Shown: positions 1 through 6,740 of the stretch, in pieces
How the letters are laid out: each line of letters starts with the position of its first letter
Position numbering within the stretch: position 1 is the stretch's first letter
DNA from: Collinsella sp. OM04-5
GTDB lineage: Bacteria > Actinomycetota > Coriobacteriia > Coriobacteriales > Coriobacteriaceae
Length of the DNA stretch: 59,807 nucleotides
Direction: 5' to 3'
Assembly: GCF_003439125.1 (NCBI RefSeq)
Contig: NZ_QSUU01000016.1
Coordinates: forward strand, 1 to 59,807
The notes under the pieces: model-generated
The model's input: the letters and a program-made list of their open reading frames with translations, nothing else
Told to the model about the DNA's origin: nothing
The model's database searches: none
Position numbers and translations under genes: made by a program

Positions 1-290
1 AGGCGAACGCGGCCACCGCGGCCGAGCTCGTGAGGTGGCTGTGGGCCCTCGGCGCGATGTGCCGGGAGGGCGCGGATAGACATAAGCCCCCGTCCCGGCG
101 AGCCGGGCGGCCTTCGGGGACACCCCCGTTCTCGCTGTGCGCGCGGCGGCCGCCGCATGCGCGAAGACAGACTAGGGGAACCCCGCCGAAGGAGAGGATT
201 GCGGGCCGCCGGAGCGGTATCCGCGGATATGAGACTGAGCCGAAGGCGTCGATGACATGCCGGGGGCGGACCGGGACGGGTTTAACGGCA

Positions 291-326
291 GGCCCCGCCG
301 ACCGATTGCAAGCGGTCGGCGGGGCC
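291..326. terminator. Strong GC hairpin, possible terminator
   Basis: Perfect 14-bp arms (GGCCCCGCCGACCG and its complement) flank an 8-nt loop. Neither side is followed by a clear T tract, so it may be a terminator for a gene outside the window or a structural repeat. The direction is undecided. Confidence 0.4.
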
Positions 327-369
327 ATTGTGGCCCTTGACAGTGGATTGGGTCATATGAGCGAGACGG

Positions 370-457
370 CGTCAGCTGAGTCGATTTGGCCCGAAAGAGG
401 AGGGAGCACGCCTTATGGCGGCGACCGACGAATGAGCGCCAAATCGGCCAGCTGACG
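370..457. repeat. Long imperfect palindrome downstream of rnpB
   Basis: The left arm 370-390 (CGTCAGCTGAGTCGATTTGG...) is matched by the right arm 438-457 (...CCAAATCGGCCAGCTGACG), with about 18 of 20 bases paired and a ~47-nt middle. It starts ~23 nt beyond the 3' end of rnpB (minus strand). It could stop rnpB transcription, but no T tract follows, and it resembles the other long intergenic palindromes of this window. Confidence 0.6.
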
Positions 458-479
458 TCGTCGCAGCGTCAACAAGAAA

Positions 480-841
480 GCTGAGTGAGCCTGTAAGCCG
501 GGTTCTGTCGTGAACGGTCATTTATCTTGTCTGCACGTTACCGTGCAGCTCCACGCACGCTACCCGAACGCGGACCGGGCCGGCCCATAGCGTTCCTATT
601 CGCGCTTGCTCCGGATGGGGCTTGCCAAGCCGCCGTGTTGCCACGACGCTGGTGGTCTCTTACACCACCGTTTCAGCTTTTCCCTTTACGCCTTGCGGCG
701 CAGGTGGGAGTCTTCTTTTCTGCGGCGCTTTCCGTCGGATCACTCCGCCCGGCCGTTAGCCGGCATCCCGCCCTCTGGAGCCCGGACTTTCCTCACGCGT
801 GCTGCAAGCAGCACATCGCGCGACCGTCTGGCCCACTCAGC
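480..841 (-). ncRNA. rnpB: RNase P RNA (bacterial type A-like)
   Basis: Catalytic RNA of RNase P, which matures the 5' ends of tRNAs. On the minus strand the 3' end carries the diagnostic ACAGAACCCGGCTTACAGG, and the 5' part carries GAGGAAAGTCCGGGCTCC and the AGGGTG/GGTAA-type core words in degenerate form. The P1 helix is visible: GCTGAGTGGGCC at the 5' end (841 downward) pairs with GGCTCACTCAGC at the 3' end (up from 480) with a single G-U, which fixes both ends within a few bases. The length of about 362 nt is normal for the family. Confidence 0.95.
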
Positions 842-1126
842 AGTGCAAGAGTGTAGCACACCGTCGCTATTGGCAATGGCACAACACAAGCGTTCGACAC
901 GATAAACCAAGAACCACGCCATGCAGTACAATAGGCTTGTCGATGGGCAACGTCGTCAGTCGAGACGCGACCGCGCTCCGCACCCCTCCGTCTACTCAGT
1001 GCGTTCCCGCCTCCTCCCCGAGGCGGGATGTCGGCATATTTTATGCACCGACAAGCCAATAGCAAACGGATAGCCCGGACAAAATTGCGCCCGGGTAGCA
1101 TCGTGCATTTCACCGCCAAATGTAAA
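842..1126. other. Intergenic region between rpsA and rnpB
   Basis: No gene is seen. Apart from the rnpB promoter it holds two hairpins: CCCGCCT/AGGCGGG (1006-1027) and an adjoining dyad TGTCGGCATA/TATGCACCGACA (1029-1053). Their role is unknown. They sit in the 3' flank of rpsA and upstream of rnpB, both on the minus strand. Confidence 0.5.
850..876 (-). promoter_or_regulatory. Probable rnpB promoter
   Basis: On the minus strand TTGCCA (876-871) and TACACT (855-850) are separated by 15 bp, and TACACT is preceded by TGTGC. The -10 lies ~9 nt upstream of the inferred 5' end of rnpB, the expected distance for a stable-RNA promoter. The spacer is shorter than ideal. Confidence 0.45.
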
Positions 1127-1157
1127 AAGGGACCCGTCCATTACGGACGGATCCCTT
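1127..1157 (-). terminator. Rho-independent terminator of rpsA
   Basis: Read on the minus strand, AAGGGATCCGTCC pairs with GGACGGGTCCCTT around a 5-nt loop and is followed by TTTTT. It begins 23 nt after the rpsA stop codon. Confidence 0.85.
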
Positions 1158-1179
1158 AAACAAGTGATCGTCAACCGAT

Positions 1180-2346
1180 TTACTCGGCGTCGGTCTCCTC
1201 GTCCTTCTTCTCGGAAGGCAGCGGGGTAACCTCAATCTCGACGCCCAGAGTCTCAGCAGCAGACTTCATGGACAGGGAGATACGACGACGGTCGAGGTCG
1301 ATCTCCATGACCTTGACCTGAACCTTGTCGCCCACGTGGGTGACCTGAGAAGGCTGATCGACGTGCTTGTTGGCCATCTCGGAGATGTGCACCAGGCCCT
1401 CGATGCCCTCGCCCAGGTCGACGAAAGCGCCGAACGGGACAAGCTTGGTCACAGTACCCTCGACGATAGCGCCGACGGGGTACTTCTTGACCAGTGCGCG
1501 CCACGGATCCTCGGTGGTCTGCTTGAGACCCAGGGAGATGCGCTCACGGTTGAGATCGACGTCGAGAACCTCGACCTCGACCTCCTGGCCGACCTTGACA
1601 ACCTCGGAAGGATGGTTGACGTGGTTCCAGGAGAGCTCGGAGATGTGGATGAGGCCGTCGATACCGCCGAGGTCGACGAAGGCGCCGAAGTCGACGATGG
1701 AGGAAACGGTGCCCTGGAGACGCATGCCAGACTTGAGCTTAGACAGGATCTCGGAGCGCTCGGCCTTACGGGACTCCTCAAGCACGACACGACGGGAGAG
1801 GACAACGTTGTTGCGGTTGCGGTCCATCTCGATGACGCGGGCCTCGATGCGGGTGCCCATGTAGGAGGTGAGGTCCTTGACACGACGGAGGTCGACGAGG
1901 GAAGCGGGCAGGAAGCCACGCAGGCCGATGTCGAGAATCAGGCCGCCCTTGACAACCTCGATAACCTCGCCCTCGACGTTCTCACCGGAGTTGAACTTCT
2001 CCTCGATGCGGTTCCAAGCACGCTCGTACTCGGCACGCTTCTTGGACAGGACCAGACGACCGTCCTTGTCCTCCTTCTGGAGAACCAGAGCCTCGATGGG
2101 ATCACCGAGTGCAACGATGTCTGCAGGGTTAGCGTCCTTGCGGATGGACAGCTCGCGGACCGGGATAACGCCCTCGGACTTGAATCCGATGTCAACGAGC
2201 ACCTCGTCATGCTCGATCTTAACGACAGTGCCGTTAACGAGATCGCCCTCATCAAAGTCGGTAATCGTACCGTCGATGAGGTTGTTCATCTCCTCCTCAT
2301 TGACATCGTCAAGAGAGAAAATGGACGAGTTCTGAATCTCACTCAA
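1180..2346 (-). CDS. rpsA: 30S ribosomal protein S1
   Basis: Binds mRNA on the small ribosomal subunit and helps initiation. The 388 residues contain four S1 RNA-binding repeats, starting near residues 35, 123, 208 and 292. The last two carry the conserved GAFVDLGG...GLIHISE and GAFVDLGEGIEGLVHISE signatures, while the first two are the ribosome-binding type. Four domains is the short form seen in many Gram-positives rather than the six of E. coli. The start ATG at 2346 follows GAAAGGGGTCC. Codon choice is strongly biased to C/G-ending codons, as expected for a highly expressed gene. It is monocistronic and has its own terminator. Confidence 0.97.
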   Translation of the reverse strand: MSEIQNSSIFSLDDVNEEEMNNLIDGTITDFDEGDLVNGTVVKIEHDEVLVDIGFKSEGVIPVRELSIRKDANPADIVALGDPIEALVLQKEDKDGRLVLSKKRAEYERAWNRIEEKFNSGENVEGEVIEVVKGGLILDIGLRGFLPASLVDLRRVKDLTSYMGTRIEARVIEMDRNRNNVVLSRRVVLEESRKAERSEILSKLKSGMRLQGTVSSIVDFGAFVDLGGIDGLIHISELSWNHVNHPSEVVKVGQEVEVEVLDVDLNRERISLGLKQTTEDPWRALVKKYPVGAIVEGTVTKLVPFGAFVDLGEGIEGLVHISEMANKHVDQPSQVTHVGDKVQVKVMEIDLDRRRISLSMKSAAETLGVEIEVTPLPSEKKDEETDAE

Positions 2347-2661
2347 AGGTGGACCCCTTTCGAACTACGGGGCCCCGATTGCTAGGACCTACAGAAGGGT
2401 GCGACAAGCACACAACGTTTAGGAACACTCGGGAGCCGACAGATACTAATGTGACGCTTATGCAATCACGTTCGTATAGGTTACGGGGAAATGAGTTCGA
2501 TTTCAAGCGTGAACTGCGATTTTTTACTCGTGTGGAGACTTTTTCGTAATCTTATGAACACACGTCTCCGCAACTTGACGATAACCAGCCAGGCATTCGG
2601 CTTTGGGGTAAAGTATCCGGAGCCAACGATTCTAGATCGATTTTTCGAGAAAGGTGCCCGC
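2347..2661. promoter_or_regulatory. Divergent promoter region between rpsA and a HAD gene
   Basis: About 315 nt separate two genes that point away from each other, so it must hold both promoters and the rpsA leader. The middle (2440-2600) is clearly AT-richer than its surroundings. I could not assign -35/-10 pairs with confidence and see no further gene. Confidence 0.5.
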
Positions 2662-3420
2662 GTGCTCAAAGCAGTCGTTTTCGATATGGACGAAACGCTT
2701 CTTAGCATCAACCTCAACGCGTTCATCCTTCGCTATTTTAAGGATGTCTCTTCGATGCTCGCGGATATCGGGCGCCGCAGCCGCGGTGGCACGATGGCAC
2801 GCCTCGGCACCATCCTGGTCGACCTCAACGCCAATCGCCGCAGCGGCACGGACAACCGCACCAATCTTGAGTTTTACCAAGAAGAGGTCGAGCGCCGATG
2901 CGGGATCTGCCTCTCCGATCCCCTCATCTACGAGGCGTTTACCTACTATGACCGCGAAGTTCTTCCGTACAAGAACGACGATGTCATTAACGCTCACGCT
3001 ATGCCGGGTGCGCACGCCGCGCTCCAGGCCGTACAGGACGCTGGACTGCGTTGCGCGCTCTTTACCAACCCCAGCTTTCCCCAGGGAGCCATCGAGTGCC
3101 GCATGGGCTGGGGCGACCTGGCCGACGCCCCCTTTGAACTCGTCACGCACATGGGAAACACCACCCGCTGCAAGCCCGATGCCACCTACTATCTAGAGCA
3201 GCTTCAGGTGATGGGACTCGAGCCGCACGAGGTCCTTATGGTGGGCAACGATCCCAAGCGCGACTTCCCCAGTCCCGCCTGCGGCATTCAAACTGCCTAT
3301 GTTGGCCAGGGAAAACCCGGCCGAGCCACCTGGCGCGGAACCATGGAAGACTTCGCCCGCGATTTCAACGCCGTAGTAGAAGCCTTCTACGAACACCAAA
3401 TAGCCGACGAACTGTCATAA
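2662..3420 (+). CDS. HAD-superfamily hydrolase
   Basis: Predicted cytosolic phosphohydrolase of the haloacid dehalogenase fold; substrate unknown. I chose the GTG at 2662, which places the nucleophile motif VFDMDETLL at residues 6-14, because GAGAAAGG lies just upstream. The longer upstream frame starts without a ribosome binding site and is in noncoding-like sequence. Later motifs are a threonine/serine motif in CALFTNPS (about residue 135) and the acidic motif VGNDPKRDF (about residue 195), giving a complete HAD active site in 252 residues. It is a single gene facing away from rpsA. Confidence 0.88.
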   Translation: MLKAVVFDMDETLLSINLNAFILRYFKDVSSMLADIGRRSRGGTMARLGTILVDLNANRRSGTDNRTNLEFYQEEVERRCGICLSDPLIYEAFTYYDREVLPYKNDDVINAHAMPGAHAALQAVQDAGLRCALFTNPSFPQGAIECRMGWGDLADAPFELVTHMGNTTRCKPDATYYLEQLQVMGLEPHEVLMVGNDPKRDFPSPACGIQTAYVGQGKPGRATWRGTMEDFARDFNAVVEAFYEHQIADELS

Positions 3421-3424
3421 GGGT

Positions 3425-3480
3425 TAGTCGTTGGGGACGTTCTTAAAAGACTGGTCAAACAAGAACGTCCCCAACGACTA
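3425..3480. repeat. Perfect 20-bp inverted repeat (GGGGACGTTCTT type)
   Basis: Arms 3425-3444 and 3461-3480 are perfect reverse complements with a 16-nt loop. It starts 5 nt after the HAD stop codon. No T tract follows on either strand, so an ordinary terminator is unlikely. The arm word GGGGACGTTC recurs in degenerate form in the tandem repeat just downstream. Confidence 0.8.
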
Positions 3481-3487
3481 CCATGAC

Positions 3488-3541
3488 AAGGAGTGTCCCA
3501 ATGTGCCGGCAGATAAGGAACGTCCCTAAGTGCCGGCTTGG
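3488..3541. repeat. Two tandem copies of a 27-bp repeat
   Basis: Copies at 3488-3514 and 3515-3541 both read AAGGA-N-GTCCC-N-A-GTGCCGGC with about 20 of 27 bases identical. They lie directly between the 20-bp palindrome and the structured repeat element. Confidence 0.7.
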
Positions 3542-3548
3542 AAAAGGA

Positions 3549-3717
3549 CCGCCGGTAGAACAAAAGTCAGCGAGCGGGTCGCATTTGAGGCAAGGTGCCG
3601 TGAAATGAAAGGGCGCTGACCTTTCGGTCGCGCCCTTGAAATTGAACGGCAGATTGTCCAAATGCGGCCCGCGCAGCGTCGGCCGGTCCGCCGTTCGGCA
3701 GAACGGCGGAACCTCAG
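3549..3717 (+). ncRNA. Candidate structured RNA element, copy A
   Basis: Conserved word AGTCAGCGAGCG (3565-3576), then stem P1 GGGTCGCATTTG pairing with CAAATGCGGCCC (3659-3670), an inner stem GCCGT/ACGGC, a bulged hairpin AAGGGCGC-T-GACC/GGTC-GCGCCCTT with loop TTTC, and a 3' hairpin CCGCCGTTC/GAACGGCGG with loop GGCA. Copy B at 55509-55674 keeps the layout while the stem sequences differ. A P1 T-G wobble in each copy is compatible with a plus-strand RNA. It lies between two convergent genes. Function is unknown; it may instead be a dispersed DNA repeat. Confidence 0.6.
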
Positions 3718-3723
3718 GCGTAA

Positions 3724-5043
3724 CTAGCAAACCCGTGTTTTGCCGATCATAATGTTGAGGATTTCGACGTCGGTGTCCTTCATGCCCACACGGCCCACGT
3801 AGCCCATGCTGGCGATTGTCTGCTCGACGGTATCCTGAATGAGGCCCTCGCCGGCGCGGAAGCCGCGACCCTGCATAGCCATATCGTGGCCCAGAATCGC
3901 CGCATCAACGGCAGCCGAGATCTTGGCGGCACAGCTCGCCTTGGCGCCGTCGCACACGATGCCGCCCACGTTGCCAAGCGTATTCGAGACCGTCGCGCCA
4001 ATCTGTTCGCGCGTGCCACCGCACAGCCAGGCAATCGCAGCGCCGGCGCCGCACGCAGCGCAAATAGCACCGCAAAACGCCGAAAGCGCACCAATATAGC
4101 TCTTGATATGCACGGCGATAAGATCGGACAGCATCACGGCGCGCACCAGGCGCTCGTGGTCGCAACGCAGGTACTCGGCATACTCCATGACGGGCAATGC
4201 GCAGGTAATTCCCTGATTGCCCGAGCCGCACACAATGGCGACCGGCAGCGCGCAGCCGTTCATGCGAGCGTCGGATCCGGCGGCCGCACGGGCACGGGCA
4301 CGGCAGGCAACGTCATCGGCACGAGCACCCAGCAGCGTACGACCCACCTCGGCGCCCCAAGCGTGCGCAAGGCCCTCGGCACTGATTGCGCCATTCAGCT
4401 CAATCTGACGCTCAACGGCAGCGCGGGCGTCCTCAATGTCACCGTCCTCGATAAAGTCGATGATGGACTCAATCGACATGGGCGTGTCGGCCTTATCCGC
4501 CGCCCGCTCGGCCACCACGCGCTCGGCGCATGCAGCACACTCCCCCGCCGACTTGCCGCATACCGGAATACCGTCGAGGGTATGGCACGTGACATTGGTG
4601 TGGTGGTCGGTAATCTCGACGACCGCGGTATGGCCCCCAGCCGTCGCAGTCACCTTGATGTAGAGGTTGGGTACACCCTCGACAAGCGACACGTCGCAGT
4701 AACCAGCATCGGCGAGGAGCTCGGCCACGCGAGCACGATCTTCGTCGTTAACGCACTCGAGCACCTCGAGCGCGCTCTTGGCGTCACCGCCCACGGCACC
4801 CAGTACGGCCGCTGCTTCAATACCGTGCATACCGCCCGAATTGGGCACGGTCACGCTCTTAACGTTCTTGATGATGTTGCCCGAGCAGGCAACGTCCATA
4901 TGATCGGGCTCGCAACCGAGTGTCTGGCTCGCCAGCGCCGCTGCATAGGCAACGGCAATAGGCTCGGTGCAGCCGAGCGCACAGACAAGCTCGCGGTTCA
5001 AGACATCGCAAAAAGCGGCATCGCGGATGGAATCGGTAGGCAT
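3724..5043 (-). CDS. L-cysteine desulfidase family protein (UPF0597/YhaM-like)
   Basis: Likely breaks L-cysteine into pyruvate, ammonia and sulfide, using an oxygen-sensitive iron-sulfur cluster in the cytosol. The 439 residues match the full-length family: an early conserved ALGCTEPIAVAYA (residues 22-34) contributes a cluster Cys, followed by Gly-rich blocks such as GCALPVAIVCGSGNQG and a Cys-rich SAFCGAICAACGAGAA segment near residue 320. The ATG at 5043 has GCAGGAG upstream; the longer frame adds 29 unrelated residues. In databases the family is often labelled serine dehydratase alpha-subunit-like, so the exact substrate is inferred. Confidence 0.85.
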   Translation of the reverse strand: MPTDSIRDAAFCDVLNRELVCALGCTEPIAVAYAAALASQTLGCEPDHMDVACSGNIIKNVKSVTVPNSGGMHGIEAAAVLGAVGGDAKSALEVLECVNDEDRARVAELLADAGYCDVSLVEGVPNLYIKVTATAGGHTAVVEITDHHTNVTCHTLDGIPVCGKSAGECAACAERVVAERAADKADTPMSIESIIDFIEDGDIEDARAAVERQIELNGAISAEGLAHAWGAEVGRTLLGARADDVACRARARAAAGSDARMNGCALPVAIVCGSGNQGITCALPVMEYAEYLRCDHERLVRAVMLSDLIAVHIKSYIGALSAFCGAICAACGAGAAIAWLCGGTREQIGATVSNTLGNVGGIVCDGAKASCAAKISAAVDAAILGHDMAMQGRGFRAGEGLIQDTVEQTIASMGYVGRVGMKDTDVEILNIMIGKTRVC

Positions 5044-5314
5044 AGGTATCTCCTGCTTACATAACGGACTGGACTCTCGATAATAGTTAGCTCTTTTATT
5101 TGATAACAATGCATCAAAAACCGCAACCATAGTTCCGACGGACGGCGTTCAAGCGCAATCCGACGGCATTCATTCATGAAAAGCCGGTCTTGTTGCATGC
5201 TAAAGCGTTTGACCAAAAAACGCCCGAGCGTTTACACAAAAGTCGCGCTATCATGCAGTCGAACGCGGTAAAACCTTTAGCAATTCCGCCGCACGGACCA
5301 GAGAGGAACCACTC

Positions 5315-5782
5315 ATGAAGATTGGTATCGGTAACGACCACGCCGCCGTCGAGCTCAAGAACATCATTTCCGAGCACCTGAAGGAGCGCGGCTGTGAGGT
5401 CGTGAACTTTGGAACCGACACCTCCGAGAGCTTTGATTACCCCATCGCCGGCTACAAGGTGGGTAAGGCCGTTGCCAACGGCGACGTCGACCTGGGCATC
5501 CTGATCTGCGGCACCGGCGTCGGCATCAGCCTGGCTGCCAACAAGGTGGAGGGCGTTCGCGCCGTCGTGTGCTCCGAGCCCTTCAGCGCCAAGCTCTCGC
5601 GCATGCACAACAATACCAACGTGCTCGCCTTTGGCGCCCGCGTCGTGGGCTCCGAGCTCGCCAAGATGATTGTCGACGAGTGGCTCGACGCCGAGTTTGA
5701 GGGCGGTCGTCACGAGCGTCGCGTCAATCTCCTCAACGAGATCGACCAGACGCGCGGCCTTAAGATCGTCGACGAAGCCTAA
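5315..5782 (+). CDS. rpiB: Ribose-5-phosphate isomerase B
   Basis: Interconverts ribose 5-phosphate and ribulose 5-phosphate in the pentose phosphate pathway. The 155 residues begin MKIGIGNDHAAVELK, with the substrate-binding Asp8-His9 pair of the RpiB/LacAB family. The catalytic Cys motif ICGTGVGISLAANK is near residue 65, and SRMHNNTNVLAFGARVVG follows. The length is normal. The ATG follows CAGAGAGGAACCACTC. It is a lone gene with its own terminator. Confidence 0.95.
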   Translation: MKIGIGNDHAAVELKNIISEHLKERGCEVVNFGTDTSESFDYPIAGYKVGKAVANGDVDLGILICGTGVGISLAANKVEGVRAVVCSEPFSAKLSRMHNNTNVLAFGARVVGSELAKMIVDEWLDAEFEGGRHERRVNLLNEIDQTRGLKIVDEA

Positions 5783-5809
5783 AGATTCACAAAGCCATAC
5801 GCTAACGCC

Positions 5810-5847
5810 AGCCCCCGCCCGGAAGAAACATCCGGACGGGGGCTCTT
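5810..5847 (+). terminator. Terminator of rpiB
   Basis: GCCCCCGCCCGG pairs with CCGGACGGGGGC around a 9-nt loop, followed by TCTTTAGTAG; it starts 28 nt after the rpiB stop. Confidence 0.8.
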
Positions 5848-5885
5848 TAGTAGATTTGTGGGCGTTTACCAAAATCTACTGGAAT

Positions 5886-5920
5886 AAAAAGGGCGCCGCG
5901 GATGGAGTTCCGCGGCGCTC
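5886..5920 (-). terminator. Terminator of ndk
   Basis: On the minus strand GAGCGCCGCGGAA pairs with TCCGCGGCGCCC and is followed by TTTTTATTCC; it lies 39 nt past the ndk stop. Confidence 0.85.
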
Positions 5921-5958
5921 AAGCCACACGCTAACAGCTTTAAGGAGTCAAAGCTGGT

Positions 5959-6363
5959 TTAGCCAAAAAAGCGCTTGATCTCGATCTCGGCGTTCTCCAG
6001 GCAGTCGGAGCCATGGATCACGTTGGCGTTGACATCGACGGCAAAGTCGCCGCGAATGGTGCCGGGAGCGGCATCAAGCGGGTTGGTGGCGCCCATAAGG
6101 GTGCGCATCTTGGAGACAGCGGAGAGACCGGAAACGACCATCTTGACGACCGGACCGCTCGTCATAAAGTCACACAGACCGCCAAAGAAGGGCTTATCGG
6201 CCAGATGAGCATAGTGCTCCTCGACGGTGGCGCGCTCAAGCGTGGTCATCTCCATGCGCTCGATAACAAGGCCGCTGCGCTCGATACGAGCAACGATCTC
6301 GCCGATCTTGCGATCGCGCACGGCGTCGGGCTTAATCATGATGAAGGTCTTCTCGATAGCCAT
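5959..6363 (-). CDS. ndk: Nucleoside diphosphate kinase
   Basis: Transfers the gamma phosphate of ATP to NDPs through a phosphohistidine. The 134 residues have the standard start EKTFIMIKPDAVRDRKIG and the active-site block NVIHGSDCLENA with the catalytic His. The usual Ser after HGSD is Cys here, a conservative change. The start at 6363 follows GAAAGGCTACCTT; longer frames lack family similarity. It is monocistronic, with a terminator directly downstream. Confidence 0.96.
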   Translation of the reverse strand: MAIEKTFIMIKPDAVRDRKIGEIVARIERSGLVIERMEMTTLERATVEEHYAHLADKPFFGGLCDFMTSGPVVKMVVSGLSAVSKMRTLMGATNPLDAAPGTIRGDFAVDVNANVIHGSDCLENAEIEIKRFFG

Positions 6364-6660
6364 AAGGTAGCCTTTCAAGTAGGTTCGCGCGTGCCCAAGT
6401 CCCATTCCGGCACCCGCCTGGACTGCATCGTAACAGAGTTCTAGCTGCAGTTAAACAAAAAGCCGTTTATTGAAGCGTTATTATTTATTGAAGCGCTCCA
6501 TATGTGTCACTTCTGTTCCGAAGCCCGACTAGAGTACCATCCGCCCCACTTCCAACTGCACCGAACAGAACGGACGGTCGATTGCCGCCCGTGAACGCAC
6601 CCCCTTCACAACCTGCGCAAATGTCCTACAAAAGTTCTCGACAAGCTCTTTCCTTCTCTA
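6364..6660. promoter_or_regulatory. ndk upstream region with a tandem 12-bp direct repeat
   Basis: No gene is seen in this ~300-nt stretch. About 105-130 nt upstream of ndk the exact 12-mer TTTATTGAAGCG occurs twice (6466-6477 and 6484-6495), 18 bp centre to centre. This looks like a tandem operator or promoter element, but no regulator can be named. Confidence 0.45.
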
Positions 6661-6695
6661 TAACAAAACGGGCGCCTACCGTAGCGGGCACCCGT
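6661..6695 (-). terminator. Terminator of argH
   Basis: Read on the minus strand ACGGGTGCCC pairs with GGCGCCCGT and is followed by TTTTGTTATAG. It lies ~45 nt past the argH stop codon. Confidence 0.75.
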
Positions 6696-6740
6696 AAAGG
6701 CAAGATATGGTGAACGCACCAGACAGACGCATCCAATAAG

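Larger units (their letters stand above)
1..479. other. Intergenic region left of rnpB, no convincing gene
   Basis: I see no supportable protein gene here. A long plus-strand open frame crosses the region, but it is Arg/Pro/Gly-rich, has no ribosome binding site and runs through two large hairpins, as expected of GC-rich noncoding DNA. The first ~75 bases could be the tail of a gene cut by the window edge, but no frame is recognisable. What the region holds is a 14-bp perfect hairpin at 291-326 and a 20-bp imperfect palindrome at 370-457. Confidence 0.5.

Noticed and set aside
30..455. 141-codon plus-strand open frame at the left edge
   Set aside because: No ribosome binding site, Arg/Pro-rich composition, and it crosses two strong hairpins; no protein family recognised.
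3455..3730. 91-codon minus-strand frame over structured element A
   Set aside because: It is generated by the repeat itself, changes completely in copy B, and has no ribosome binding site.
3788..5064. Long plus-strand frame antisense to the cysteine desulfidase gene
   Set aside because: Shadow of a GC-rich gene: no start signals and no family similarity. The same holds for the long antisense frames over polA, ftsZ, murC, pyrG and argG.
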